Source of the DNA: Dendrolimus kikuchii | Lineage: Eukaryota > Arthropoda > Insecta > Lepidoptera > Lasiocampidae | Reading direction: 5' to 3' | NCBI GenBank assembly: GCA_019925095.2 | Contig: CM034411.1 | Location: forward strand, 12,152,001-12,216,000 | DNA length: 64,000 nucleotides | Program-made: the position numbers and the translations under genes | Notes under the pieces: model-generated | Told to the model about the DNA's origin: nothing | What the model saw: the letters and a program-made list of their open reading frames with translations, nothing else | The model's database searches: none | In this document: piece after piece, positions 22,383-33,533 of the stretch | Layout: each line of letters opens with the position of its first letter | Numbering within the stretch: position 1 is the first letter of the stretch

Positions 22383-23792
22383 TGTAGTATAAAACAAAGA
22401 ATCTTCATATCAGTTAGATAATTTTTCATTGAAGGGTTTATATAATTACATAAAAGAACCTAATCAACTTTCCATGTAAGTAAAACAGAGCTACTGAACA
22501 AGGCCAAAAGACACGCGATGTAGCCGCGGGAAAAGCTGTACATATATATACCTATATTTATAGTATTTATTAGGGTGGCGCAAAAACCGACAATTTTTTT
22601 TTGAGTCTCGAGTGAAAAAAAATTGAGTTTTTGATGTTTTAAGAACTCCCTCCAAAGGACAGCTCAAAAAAAAAATCTTAGAGGTCGCTCCAAATTTTTG
22701 AAGATTTCATAAACTGTTTTTTTTTTATTATTATTTTTTTTCTCGTCACGGTATAAATTTATAGACCAAAAAATAATATGTTTCTGAAAGTTTCAGATCA
22801 TAATATTTATTAATTTACCTTAGATCTTTTCGAGCGACCTTTTAATATTCCATATATTTTGTTTCTTTTGTCGTGTAAAACGTATTTAGGTAGTTTAATA
22901 TGATTAACTAATTTTTATTTAAAGGCGATCTTTATGCAAGCGGCCGTAAAAGCTATAAATAAATATAAAACGTTAATTGAAATTAGACCTACACAGTAAT
23001 ACATGACCCTTCAAGTTCCAACTAAAAACTCAATTTCACCTTAATGTGTCTTAACACCGCATTGATTTCAATAGACAATATTAAGCCAGATGCACACTCC
23101 CGTAAAATCCCAAGGGATCATCTCATTACTCAGCGATTTAAATATCAAAGGAATACATTTGGAAATGTTGGATTCAACTCCGCATTCATTATATACCTAC
23201 ACGAGGTTTTATATTCTTATTGCAATCTGGTTCTTCTTCACCTTTGACATTTTGTTAATTTTATTTCAGGAAAACATTTTACATAATTACAATGCATAAA
23301 AATTAAATAAGAGACTTATAGGGGGAAGGAACTGCATAATTTTCACATCTTTGGGGGTCAATATTCCGCCACCTATCTATTGCCTTTGTTGATTAATTTT
23401 GTATGTTGATCACTTTATTCTTGGATCTACGTTGTGTCCATATGTAATGAGTTAATGACGAAAATGGAAGCGGATGGTTTAAGCCCATAGTTCTTCACTA
23501 ATTTAGACAACCGCCAGAGAGAATTAATTAGCATAGCCTAACCAAAGAGTCCAAATCTGCTTTATTTATTATACCCTGCTTTAAAGGAAGGGCCCTGAAA
23601 TCAGTGTAGTGTAATAACCCGCTTAGTTCAGCTTGGCACCCTAATTTGCCGTGAGTGATTCCCACGGTACCTCAATACTTGACCCTGGGCAGCTGAGATT
23701 CTCCTGTCCTGTGTACATCTACAATACACTATCATTCACTTGAATTAAACTCTATCGCTTATAAATACTCCAAAACTTGACAACTGCAACAC
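22383..23792. other. no gene seen
   Basis: A GGGTGGCGCAAAAACCGACA word near 22.57 kb and long A/T runs suggest eroded repeat sequence. No convincing frame. Confidence 0.4.
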
Positions 23793-24648
23793 CGCAATGT
23801 CATGTATTAAGACTATTAACTCTTAACAAATTGAGGGCTTCCCGAAGGCACTCTACAGTGACATTTACTTCAAACTTGTCCGTTATGCGACTTAAACTTA
23901 TTGCTGCTGTTCATATGTTATCTGCAACATCATGATGTCTTCTGATAGATACCGTTTCTCTAGCTTAGCAACAAATTCATCATACATTTTTCAAGTCTCC
24001 AGAGACGTGTTCATGATAGTATTCATTAATTGTTCTTCGAGTGTCAAAGCATCGTATTTATTCATTTTTTGTATGTTACATACAAAAGCGTTAGTATCCC
24101 TCTGAAACAGCTTATATTTGATTATTTCGGTTTCCACAACATCGTGTGGCCATGCCTATCAAAAACTTTCTCTAGACGATATCTCTACTTAGTAAAATGT
24201 TTATGTTTCATAATCAATTTGTATAGTTCTGCTTTATGCGCTCATAAAGCAGAACTATACAAATTCTTTTTTGTATGATATTCCTTATTTTTTCTAACCA
24301 CTTTGCCATAAGTTCTTCCTTTGTGTGGTGAGTTGGTACTCGTCTTCTAATTCTACGCAGGTCGTAATCAAGTACTAAAACACTATTGACTGGTAAAAGT
24401 GGATAGAGGTCGTAAGTCAATGGCAGTTCGAGTACACTTTGGGTTAAATACTTTACTAAAACATTGCTTCATCTCCTTCAATCGAGAGACGGCAATTAAT
24501 AAGTTTTCTAATTATGTTATAATATGCACAATATTTTTGTTACTTTCTTTGTATTGTCTGATAGCTTCAAAGGAAAATATTATGTCCATAACAATTTTTG
24601 GACCCTCAAAAATAAACTTTCCGTAGCTATCAGGCAAGTTTTCAATTA
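23793..24648 (-). pseudogene. decayed B-type family member (pseudogene D)
   Basis: Read on the minus strand from 24648: SYGKFIFEGPKIV, FEAIRQYKESNKNIVHI, EMKQCFSKVFN, a frameshift, NSVLVLDYDLRRI, KWLEKI, MKHKHFTK, RHGHTMLWKPK, then LTLEEQLMNTIMNTSLET and YDEFVAKLEKRYLSED. These align block by block with B1-B3, but at least four stops and several shifts interrupt them. The first 150 or so residues are missing: the LTR of gypsy-1 starts abruptly at 24649. The middle Asp of VLDYD is still readable. A perfect inverted duplication at 24216-24265 replaces the normal codons before the AELYKLIM block. Confidence 0.85.
24216..24265. repeat. perfect 23-bp inverted repeat in pseudogene D
   Basis: Arms 24216-24238 and 24243-24265 are exact reverse complements around CGCT. 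One arm is the family's normal CATAAAGCAGAACTATAC codons; the other is an inverted duplicate of them. Confidence 0.9.
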
Positions 24649-24811
24649 ATTCCGACTCGGTAGCCAGGCCACACATTATGTTTTTTAAATTTATAAACCT
24701 GATATTGTAACTGTCAGTGTCAAAATATAGTGAGAAGAGGTAGTCTATGAATAAACGATGTAAGACTGTTCTAAGGAAGTTTGTTTTGCTTTTCTTCAAA
24801 CAAAACCCACA
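24649..24811 (+). repeat. gypsy-1 5' LTR, missing its first 18 bp
   Basis: 163 bp that match 34945-35107 without a difference I can see. The other copy is longer by TGTGGGATTCGAAGACGC at its left. The right ends are CCCACA, the inverse of TGTGGG. Confidence 0.85.
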
Positions 24812-25091
24812 ACTTTATGGAGGATCGTGCCAGGATCATACCAGGATCATGTAAGAATCCTGCGAAGCATTGTTTTAACGTGAGTTTTGATCTGATGATT
24901 ACGAAACAACCTCGAAATTAAAATTGAAGACGAGTCATTGTGTGCTGTTTTACCGACACTAATTTGCATAATGATACCAGCGCATAAAATTTCCCAGAAT
25001 TTGGAATAAAGACTATTATTTTTCTTTTATGAAGACGTTTTATGAATTGGTTATTTTTTACGACTGAAAGACTTACAACCAATCATACAAG
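24812..25091 (+). other. gypsy-1 leader
   Basis: Region between the LTR and the gag-pol ATG. It should hold the primer binding site and packaging region. The tRNA primer was not identified. Confidence 0.5.
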
Positions 25092-27671
25092 ATGCCACCG
25101 AAGAAAAATAAAGATATCGAAGACTCAGATAGTAATTGTTCAGAAGCTGGTTACAGAGTACGAATTTCATTTAGCGACTTGGAAAAATCAATGACACCGT
25201 TCACAGGCGATGATACCTACCCTATTACGAATTGGCTGACCGATTTTAATGACACTGCAAATTTAATGGAATGGAATAATCTTGAAAAACTTATTTACGC
25301 GAAGAGACTGCTTTCAGGTACAGCTAAATTATTTTTACGATCGCTAGGCTCTATTACGTCATGGGATACATTAAAAGAATCTTTATTAGAAGAATTTGGT
25401 CCGAAATTAAATAGTGCTAGCATTCACAAGAAATTAGCATCACGCAAAATGAAACCGGATGAGACATATCAACAGTATTTTTTACATATGAAAGAACTGG
25501 CGTTGCATGGAAATTTAGAAGATGAGGCACTTATTGAATATGTTATTGATGGAATTCGTGATTCTGAAATAAATAAGGCCATTCTTTACGGAGCCACTGA
25601 TATCAAACAATTTAGAAAGAAACTTGAAGTATATGCACAGATTAAAGAACACAAGATGCAACAAAGACCTATTCAGATGACAAACGGACGTAAAAATCAT
25701 ACCATCAAAAGATGCTACAATTGTGGTGAAACTGATCACCAATCACCAGCTTGTACTAAAGGTATAAAATGCTTCAAATGTAATGGATATGGACATAAGT
25801 CAAAAGAATGCCAAAGTTCTACAAATAAGACACTGAAAATTCAAGATGAGAAAGTTAGTACAGATGTTGTTAAGCCATATAAAGAAGCGAAAATTAACGG
25901 AGTTACAGTTAAAACCTTTATTGATACTGGAAGCGATGCGAATTTAATTTGTGAGAGTTATTACAAACAAAATTTTCCCGAGAATAATGATTATAATATT
26001 AAAGATACTCTCAAATTATCAGGAATAGCCGAGTACGAAGTTTGCACGAAGGGATCTTTTATGGCAAAAGTTGAAATAGACAACGTTCATTTTGAGACCT
26101 TGATGCATGTTATCGACGATGATGTAATACCTGTTAATGTCATACTTGGAAACCCGATATTAAAAGACGTTGAAATTATTTTCTCTGCCGACGGGATCTC
26201 TGTAAAAAGAATATTACACCTTACACAAATTAATGACTACGAAGAAGAATTTGATGAGAAATATGATATCAAGAAGCTGAAATATAAAGACAAGATTAAA
26301 CATTTATTGGATAATTACGATAACTTGAAGACTAGAAAGAAGGAATCAAATGTTAAATTGAAAATCATACTTACTGATGAAGATCCTATACACCAGACTC
26401 CACGAAGGCTGTCACCTCTAGAAAAGGACATAGTTAATAAACAGATACAAGGATGGTTAGATCAAGAAGTAATTAAACCTAGTAAATCGGAATATGCAAG
26501 CCCTATCGTGTTAGCGAAAAAGAAAAATGGAAGCTACAGATTATGTATAGATTTTAGAAAGCTAAATAAGAAGATTATAAAGGAAAGATATCCACTTCCA
26601 CTCATCGAGGATCAAGTAGACAAATTGAAAGAAGCAATACTATTTACATCACTTGACTTGAAGAATGGTTTTTTACATGTTGATGTCTGCGAGGATAGTC
26701 AAAAATACACTTCATTTGTTACTCCACAAGGGCAATATGAATTTAAGAAAATGCCGTTTGGTTTATGCACCGCACCATCTGTATTCCAACGCTTTATCAA
26801 TGATATCTTTCAAGATTTAATGTCAGAGGGCACTGTTCTTGCCTATTTAGATGATTTGATTATACCATCTAGGACAGAAGAAGAAGGATTTGTTAAACTA
26901 GAGAAAGTACTTCGAAAAGCTGAAGAGTTTGGCTTACAATTTAATTGGGCGAAATGTCATTTCTTACAGAACGAGATAAATTATTTAGGTTACATAATTC
27001 GTGATAATCAGATAAGACCTTCCAAGGAAAAGATACATGCTGTTGCAAAATTTAAAAAGCCTCATAATATCAAATCATTACGATCATTTTTAGGACTGAC
27101 TGGCTATTTTAGAAAATTTGTTAAGAACTACTCAATAATAGCAAAGCCACTAACAGAATTATTGAAGACTAATGTTATGTTTAACTTTGATCTAAAGTGT
27201 GAGAGAGCTTTCGAAGAATTGAAACATATTTTATGTTCCTCACCAGTTTTACGAATTTACAACCCTAATTTTGAGACAGAGTTACATACAGACGCAAGTA
27301 TAGACGGATATGGAGCTGTTTTATTGCAAAGGAATCCACACGACAATCAGCTACACCCTGTTCACTATATGAGCAAAAAGACTACTCCTGCTGAGAAGAA
27401 ATACCATAGTTACTACTTAGAAATTTTAGCTATTGTAGAAGCTGTCAAGAAATTCAGAGTTTACTTACTTGGAGTCCGCTTTAAAATTGTGACTGACTGC
27501 TCAGCCCTAACTATGACGTTACAGAAAAAAGACTTACCTCCGAGAGTTGCTCGATGGGCACTCCTTCTTGAAGAATTTGACTATAAGATAGAACACCGAT
27601 CTGGAACCCAAATGAGACACGTAGACGCTTTGAGCAGAAATCCTGTTAGTCTAATACTTACCGAAACTACA
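25092..27671 (+). pseudogene. gypsy-1 gag-pol, cut after RNase H
   Basis: A single frame starts at ATG 25092. Order: Gag capsid-like part (residues about 30-190), two zinc knuckles CYNCGETDHQSPAC and CFKCNGYGHKSKEC (about 207-242), aspartic protease FIDTGSDAN (about 275), reverse transcriptase with SLDLKNGFLHV and the catalytic AYLDDLI (about 583), and RNase H LHTDASIDGYGAVLL (about 730) ending HVDALSRNP. These make viral-type cDNA for Ty3/gypsy elements. At 27672 the frame runs into a BEL LTR, adding 15 foreign codons before a stop. The integrase is found only as remnants at 34468-34913, so the element cannot be autonomous. Confidence 0.9.
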
Positions 27672-27782
27672 ATGCGTGAATGTCTTTACGACGGGTCGAT
27701 TCAGACTGATCGTTGAGACGCGGAAGTGCGGGGTAAATTACTTTTTCGGGGAATCATCGTTCGTTACGCGGTGGCGTGAACA
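27672..27782 (-). repeat. BEL 3' LTR, truncated
   Basis: 111 bp matching 34357-34467 exactly by eye. In element orientation it starts TGTTCACGCC just after the purine-poor GGGCCCCAGGA and stops about 260 bp short of the full LTR length. Confidence 0.8.
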
Positions 27783-27828
27783 TCCTGGGGCCCGGGGAAA
27801 AGGTGACGGCTCCCATTTATAGTGCTGA

Positions 27829-30800
27829 CTAAGTGCTGTTGTCGTCGAGGGGAAGACGAGCAATCTTTGTGACTGGTCTCGTTAAGCTGCCATCCTTGGT
27901 GCTGAGTTCTACGACTCGGACGACGTCATCCTTTCCGGGCAGAATCTTCTTTATTCTTCCCATCTTCCACTGGAGTCTGGGAAGATTATCCTCCTTTATG
28001 AGTACCAGCTCACCAATCTTGGGTCGACTGGTTTCCGTAGTCCATTTAGATCGGGATTGGAGAGTGTGCAGGTAGGATTTCGACCACAAGGTCCAAAATC
28101 GCTGAGCCAACGCTTGCACTAAGCGAAAACGTCGTAGGGTTGATGGAGGAGAGGATTCATGGGAATGTTCGGGTAATGCGGTAAGTGGGCGACCTATAAG
28201 GAAATGACCAGCGGTTAGGACTTCGAAGTCTGTAGGGTCTGAAGACAGAGGGCAGAGTGGTCGAGAGTTGAGAACGGCCTCAATACGGGCTAAGAGTGTA
28301 GAAAATTCTTCAAAGGTCAGATGCTGCTCACCTAATACGCGATAGAGTAATTGCTTAGTAGATTTCACGGCTGCCTCGTGCAGACCGCCAAAAGAAGGAG
28401 CTGAGGGCGGATTGAGCAACCATGTGATCTGCTGTGTGGCTAGCTTGTGCGTAATTCTATCATCATTGGCCTTTAAGAAGTTTTGTACTTCTATGAGCTG
28501 ATTTCTTGCGCCGACATAGTTTGTACCGCAATCAGAGCGAATTAGGGTAGGGATTCCGCGCCGACTAACGAACCTTTGCAATGCCGCAAAAAAGGCGTCC
28601 GTAGAAAGTTCCGAGACAGCCTCTAAGTGCACTGCCTTGGTGGCGAGACAAACGAAAACACAAAAGTAGCCTTTGAGAAGTTTGGCATTGCGTAGAGTAC
28701 TTGATTTAATTAGGAATGGTCCGGCAAAATCCGTGGACACTTGACTAAACACCGGTTGTGGGCTGACTCGATCAGCCGGTAGGTCGGCCATAAAAGGGGG
28801 ATTCGGCTGAGCTCGATGCCTAAAACAGCGTACACATTTAAAGACACGGTGACGAATGACTCGCCTTCCAGATAAAATCCAGTATTGTTGACGGAGTAGT
28901 GCGTGTAGTGTATCTGCGCCCGGGTGGCAGTGTATAGTGTGGAAATGATCTATAATTAGGTCCACAAGGGGGCTTGAACTGGGTAAGATGAGGGGATGTT
29001 GTGTGTCATATCTAAGGGCTGAGTTGGACAAGCGCCCTCCTACTCTAAGAAGACCATCCTTGAGAAAGGGCGAGAGGCGTTGTATTCGCACTGTACATAA
29101 TTTGTTAGTTTGCAGTCGGTGGATGTCTTCAGCGAACATATTTTGTTGGACTGAGCGTACCCAGTGTAAGAGCGCTTTCTTACGTTCGTCTACGGTAATG
29201 GGACCAACGATGCGAGAGTGAGAAGATACCAAGCAATTGTGTGCAAAACGTTTAATACATGCGGTTACGCCTACAAGTGTGTCTAAGGAGCTGAATCTCG
29301 TGAGTAAATCCGTGTCTAGATCAGGAACCGCGATGTGAGCTACCATTTTTCTGGGTTTTAGACCAGGCAGTACGTGATGACCCAAAGCAGGGGGCATCGT
29401 GGGCCAGGTATCAGGTGGGGCCTTGAGCCAAGTAGGCGACCACCATAGGTCATAGGCTAAGAGTTCCTGTGCTGATATTCCCCTGCTAGCACAGTCGGCA
29501 GGGTTAAGAGCTGAGGGTACATGTCTCCAAGTAGGGTTACATGGATTGGCTGCAATGGCAGAGACTCGATTGGCCTCAAAGACCTGTAGGGATTGAGAAG
29601 GAGTTTTAAGCCAGGCGAGTACGATAGTACTGTCTGACCAACAAAAGTGTTGCTGAATGGTAATGTGGGCAGAAAGTTGAACAGAGACGCGAGAAATGAG
29701 CAGCGAAGTGAGGTGTGCAGCTGAAAGTTCCAGCTTTGGTATAGTCTGTCGGGTTTTAATGGGGGCTACCTTGGATTTAGAAACAAGTAGTCTGACGTGT
29801 ACCTGACCCGTGATATTCGTTTCATGAAGATAGACTGCGGCTGCATATCCGGATTCGGATGCATCGGCAAAACCGTGTAGGGTGTAGGTGGAATCTTTGC
29901 TGGTGCAAATTGTTCTGGGGAGTCGAAGAGCAGAGAGTAGAGGTAAGTCTTCAAAAATGTGCTGAAATTGAAATGTGACATCATTGGGAGCCGATTCATC
30001 CCAGTCTAACTTTAGAGTCCATAGGTGCTGAATGAGCAGTTTTGCGCGGAAAATAACTGGGCTGATCCATCCACTAGGATCGTATAAACGAGCGATGGTA
30101 CTGAGTATTGACCTTTTGGTAAATTTTTCCAGTGTAGGTACCGAAATGTGATATGTAAATTCGTCCGTTTGGGGTATCCATTGCATACCAAGTACCTTGA
30201 TTGCATTGGAGTCGGGTACAACATCAAAATCCTTGGGTATGTCACATTGATCATCCGGGAAGCGTTCTAAAAGCTGACGAGAGTTTGAGGTCCACTTTCG
30301 CAAATGAAATCCCCCTAGGGCTAGTAACTCAATGAGTTCAGTCTGCAGAGCTATTGCCTTGTCAACTGAATCATGCCCAGTCAGAATGTCATCCACGAAT
30401 ATGGAGTGCGTAAGAACCTGTGCAGCCTGGGGAAAACGGTGACCTTCATCAGTGACCAGCTGTATAATAGATCGATTGGCGAGGAAGGGGCTGGGTCGTA
30501 GGCCATACGTGACAGTGGACAGGGCGTAAGTGAGCAGAGGTTGATCTGGAGAAGAGCGCCATAGAATGAGTTGGAACCGTCTGTGGTCTGGGTGAACTAG
30601 TATATTTCTAAACATCATCTGGATGTCTGTACTAAAGACCACTTTGTGAGTACGAAAATTTAGAATGATGTCAGTAATATCACGTTGGAGCGGTGGGCCA
30701 GTGTGCAGACAGTCATTAAGACTGACACCATTAGAGCTCTTACAGCTGCCATCAAAAACCGTGCGAAGTTTTTCAGAGTTGGCTTTGAAGATGCCATGAT

Positions 30801-31959
30801 GCGGGACGTAAAAATGGTCTTTTCCTTTGAATGTGCTGGGGTGACAAAGAGCCATGTGGCCCATGTCAATGTATTCCTTCATGAAGTCGATATATTTTGA
30901 GCGGAGGGTAGGATCTCTTTGGAGTTTGCGCTCCAAATTAAGGAATCGTCGTAGTGCAATAGCGTGGGTTGCACCGAGCTTAGGTGCCTTTGTAAGAAAG
31001 GGAAGGGATACTATGTATCGCCCTGTGGGATCACGTGTGGTGGTAGAACGAAAGTTCTCCTCACACTCGTCAGAGGTTGAGTTGTCCTTTGATTGCACTT
31101 CTTCGACTTCCCAGAATCTCTCCAGAGCGGAGTGTATTTCTTTATTTGAGTGTTGGGGTTGTAAACAGTCAATATTTACTAGTGCTGAATTAACTTGAGG
31201 CTCAGGCTTTGTGTAGTTTGGATTGATAGGACCTAAAAGAGCGAAATTGAAGATCGTGCCGAAGGCTATTGGTCTGCCGGGGCCCAAAAAAATTTTGTTA
31301 CCATCCAAAATTTGGCCCAAGACATCAGAACCTAAAATTAAGTCAATAGCGGCTGGAAAACGATAAGACGAGTCTGCTAGGGGAAGCTGTGTCGAGTCGA
31401 GGAGTGGAACAACGTCAGGTAACATTGTTAATGGTAAAAGACCTGTCAAATCTGGTAGAATGTATGCCTTTGCGCTAATTACTGGGACTTCGGTGTGAAT
31501 AGGGCGGAATGTGATGGTAGTTGAAGAACTAGAGTTTTGAGTCTGCTGATTACCGACTCCTGTAATTTTTAGTTCTGTGTGCTCGACAGGCAAACGTAAT
31601 TTTTGTGTCATAGTTTTAGTTAACAAGGTTAGCATGGAACCGCTGTCTAATAATGCTCTTGCCTTATGAAATTCTCCAGCGTTGTCTGCTAGTTCTAGGG
31701 ACACAGTGGGTAATAAAACTGGTGGATCGTGTACTGTAATGTGCTGAGTATGTGCTGAAATATGACTGTCATTTTGGTTAGCTTTATCAGAGGAAGTAAC
31801 AGGGCTGCCGGGCAAGTGATTATTATGATAAACTTTATTATCATAGTGCTGAGTATGAAACTGGGATTTATTTTGTTTACGTGATGTAGTGGATGGTGTA
31901 TATTGTAGCGATGGTATGGGTGGGTGTAGTGTAGTATTGTGTAAGTGAGTAGCAGGTAG
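27829..31959 (-). CDS. BEL/Pao pol polyprotein
   Basis: Continues the gag frame after one UGA, open for 1376 codons. In order: linker of 48 codons, aspartic protease ALLDSGSMLTLL, reverse transcriptase with FSTDIQMMF and catalytic FVDDILTG, RNase H LHGFADASESGYAAAVYL, integrase zinc finger (HCHPGAD then CVRCF), integrase core with TDFAGPF, RSDCGTNYVGARN and SFGGLHEAAVKST, so the D, D and E positions are all present, and a C-terminal domain ending in a run with DDNST. Lengths and order are normal for BEL/Pao. I see no internal stop or frameshift. Outside its cut LTR this looks coding-competent. Confidence 0.9.
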   Translation of the reverse strand, partial: LPATHLHNTTLHPPIPSLQYTPSTTSRKQNKSQFHTQHYDNKVYHNNHLPGSPVTSSDKANQNDSHISAHTQHITVHDPPVLLPTVSLELADNAGEFHKARALLDSGSMLTLLTKTMTQKLRLPVEHTELKITGVGNQQTQNSSSSTTITFRPIHTEVPVISAKAYILPDLTGLLPLTMLPDVVPLLDSTQLPLADSSYRFPAAIDLILGSDVLGQILDGNKIFLGPGRPIAFGTIFNFALLGPINPNYTKPEPQVNSALVNIDCLQPQHSNKEIHSALERFWEVEEVQSKDNSTSDECEENFRSTTTRDPTGRYIVSLPFLTKAPKLGATHAIALRRFLNLERKLQRDPTLRSKYIDFMKEYIDMGHMALCHPSTFKGKDHFYVPHHGIFKANSEKLRTVFDGSCKSSNGVSLNDCLHTGPPLQRDITDIILNFRTHKVVFSTDIQMMFRNILVHPDHRRFQLILWRSSPDQPLLTYALSTVTYGLRPSPFLANRSIIQLVTDEGHRFPQAAQVLTHSIFVDDILTGHDSVDKAIALQTELIELLALGGFHLRKWTSNSRQLLERFPDDQCDIPKDFDVVPDSNAIKVLGMQWIPQTDEFTYHISVPTLEKFTKRSILSTIARLYDPSGWISPVIFRAKLLIQHLWTLKLDWDESAPNDVTFQFQHIFEDLPLLSALRLPRTICTSKDSTYTLHGFADASESGYAAAVYLHETNITGQVHVRLLVSKSKVAPIKTRQTIPKLELSAAHLTSLLISRVSVQLSAHITIQQHFCWSDSTIVLAWLKTPSQSLQVFEANRVSAIAANPCNPTWRHVPSALNPADCASRGISAQELLAYDLWWSPTWLKAPPDTWPTMPPALGHHVLPGLKPRKMVAHIAVPDLDTDLLTRFSSLDTLVGVTACIKRFAHNCLVSSHSRIVGPITVDERKKALLHWVRSVQQNMFAEDIHRLQTNKLCTVRIQRLSPFLKDGLLRVGGRLSNSALRYDTQHPLILPSSSPLVDLIIDHFHTIHCHPGADTLHALLRQQYWILSGRRVIRHRVFKCVRCFRHRAQPNPPFMADLPADRVSPQPVFSQVSTDFAGPFLIKSSTLRNAKLLKGYFCVFVCLATKAVHLEAVSELSTDAFFAALQRFVSRRGIPTLIRSDCGTNYVGARNQLIEVQNFLKANDDRITHKLATQQITWLLNPPSAPSFGGLHEAAVKSTKQLLYRVLGEQHLTFEEFSTLLARIEAVLNSRPLCPLSSDPTDFEVLTAGHFLIGRPLTALPEHSHESSPPSTLRRFRLVQALAQRFWTLWSKSYLHTLQSRSKWTTETSRPKIGELVLIKEDNLPRLQWKMGRIKKILPGKDDVVRVVELSTKDGSLTRPVTKIARLPLDDNST

Positions 31960-31962
31960 TCA
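31960..31962 (-). promoter_or_regulatory. in-frame UGA between gag and pol, UGA-CUA context
   Basis: Gag ends CAA CAA UGA and the next codon is CUA, with pol in the same frame for more than 1370 codons. UGA followed by CUA is a known efficient stop-codon readthrough context. It may let a minority of ribosomes make Gag-Pol. Mutation of a formerly sense codon is the alternative. Confidence 0.6.
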
Positions 31963-33444
31963 TTGTTGTGAATTAATAGGTGAATTACGACGAGAAGAGT
32001 TTCTTGATTCCGTGGTTGGGCGGGTGTGTTCTTGTCCTCTTAGTTGTGGGGGCAAGAGGTGAGAATTGTCATATGTGGGTGATTCAAAGCCACTGCGATG
32101 TAAGGTGGTATGGTGTTTCTCGCTATCACATTCTCTACACCGTCCTGTGGATCTGCACTCGTCAGAGTAATGGGGTCCTAGACACTTACGGCACCGTTCA
32201 TGAGCTTGGATAAAATCCCAGCGCCCTTGCGTAGGCTGTCTTAGGTATTCACCGCAGTTCAGCAACCTGTGTCCTCTAACGTGACACCAAGGGCAGTAAT
32301 AATTATTGGTCGGTGCTGGTGGGTGGGCGGAATCTTGTGCTATGGGCTCGAAATATTGTGTAGACTGTGGGTATCCTTGAGCGTACTGTACAGGGTACGC
32401 TTGACTTTGTAGAGGATATGCAGGGCGCGTTAAAGGTGGGCGGACGGAAGTAGTGGGCTGAAAACGAACGTGCCGAATTTCTGGTCTGGGTGCAGAAGCG
32501 CGTGGTTGGTACCGTGCTGAGGGAGAAGCACGTTCAGTTTGTCTGTATGTCGGGCTGAGGGGAGGGGGGGGTGGGTTATATGTCTCAGTTTCTGTGCAAC
32601 GTGCATGGTCTTCTAAGAATGTGATTACATCCTTTAAGGTGGGCAGAGTGTCTGAAGACCCATGCGTTCGTTCAAATAATGTGCGAAGCTCGCCCTTTAA
32701 CTTCCGCACTACTATTGACACTAGGACGTAGTCTGAGTCATGTAGTGGTAAGTTTAGGTTTTTAAGCGCCGATTGGGTTGAAATAAGAGGGGCTAAAAAT
32801 AACTGTCTGATTTGTGAGCGGGTGGTGATGTGGGGTAACTCTAGTATCATATCTATAAACCTATCAATGAGAACTCGGCGATTTTCGTAGCGATTGGCAA
32901 GTGTTGTCATCGCTACATCGTAGTTCTCATCGGTAACCTTGAGGTGTGATACCATACTGAGAGCTTCTCCGGAGAGGCAAGAAAATAAATAGTGTAATTT
33001 AACTGCACCTGACAAATTACCGGCAGTGTCCGTAAGGCTTTTGAAAATAGTTATGAAAGATGGCCAATCCTCAAGCTTGGAAGAAAATTTGGGTAGATCT
33101 ATTTTGGGCAGAACAGTAGACGTGGAGAATGTGGGCGAGCTTGGTTTGATGCTTGAGCTGATGGTGATGTTTGCCACCAAAATTTTTTCATATGCTTCTA
33201 TAGCCGAGGTGTAGTAGTCAAAGTACCATTTTTCCACTTTGTCGTCAAGGTCTTTAGAGTCCAAGATCTCATAATATACTGTATCCAACTTGCCCTTTAT
33301 ATCGTCCAATTTTGTAAAGCGCCCTATGAAATCGTTTACACTATACTTTTTGTCTCCTTTTAATATAAGGTTAGCTATCTCTAATAGGAAAGTTATGTAC
33401 TTATGGGTTTGCATAAAGATGGCAGATTGCGATTTGGTAGGCAT
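31960..33444 (-). CDS. BEL/Pao gag
   Basis: Starts at ATG 33444 (MPTKSQSAIFMQT) and gives 494 aa. The central part has LPKIDLPKFSSKLEDWPSF and the following helical Gag region typical of BEL/Pao (the DUF1759-like domain), about residues 110-270. A Pro, Arg and Tyr-rich linker follows. The C-terminus holds zinc-knuckle-like motifs CPWCHVRGHRLLNC, CRKCLGPHYSDEC and CRECDSEKHHTTLH (about 375-445). Gag packages the element RNA into particles. The stop is a UGA in line with pol. Confidence 0.9.
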   Translation of the reverse strand: MPTKSQSAIFMQTHKYITFLLEIANLILKGDKKYSVNDFIGRFTKLDDIKGKLDTVYYEILDSKDLDDKVEKWYFDYYTSAIEAYEKILVANITISSSIKPSSPTFSTSTVLPKIDLPKFSSKLEDWPSFITIFKSLTDTAGNLSGAVKLHYLFSCLSGEALSMVSHLKVTDENYDVAMTTLANRYENRRVLIDRFIDMILELPHITTRSQIRQLFLAPLISTQSALKNLNLPLHDSDYVLVSIVVRKLKGELRTLFERTHGSSDTLPTLKDVITFLEDHARCTETETYNPPPPPLSPTYRQTERASPSARYQPRASAPRPEIRHVRFQPTTSVRPPLTRPAYPLQSQAYPVQYAQGYPQSTQYFEPIAQDSAHPPAPTNNYYCPWCHVRGHRLLNCGEYLRQPTQGRWDFIQAHERCRKCLGPHYSDECRSTGRCRECDSEKHHTTLHRSGFESPTYDNSHLLPPQLRGQEHTRPTTESRNSSRRNSPINSQQ

Positions 33445-33487
33445 GACGATGAGAAGTGCACAATAAGAAAAGGAAAAGCAAACGAAG

Positions 33488-33488
<1 letters not shown>

Positions 33489-33525
<37 letters not shown>

Positions 33526-33533
33526 TTTTTTTT
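33489..33533. repeat. long A-run followed by T-run in BEL leader
   Basis: About 33 or more consecutive A followed by about 12 T, in the BEL 5' untranslated region. Read on the element strand it is A-run then T-run as well. Slippage-prone; the exact length may be an assembly artefact. Confidence 0.7.

Noticed and set aside
24649..24799. LTR-encoded frame at 24649-24799 (and 34945-35095) as the N-terminal part of a family gene
   Set aside because: The same 163 bp occur at both ends of gypsy-1 with LTR-type ends and do not align with the N-terminal part of B1-B3.
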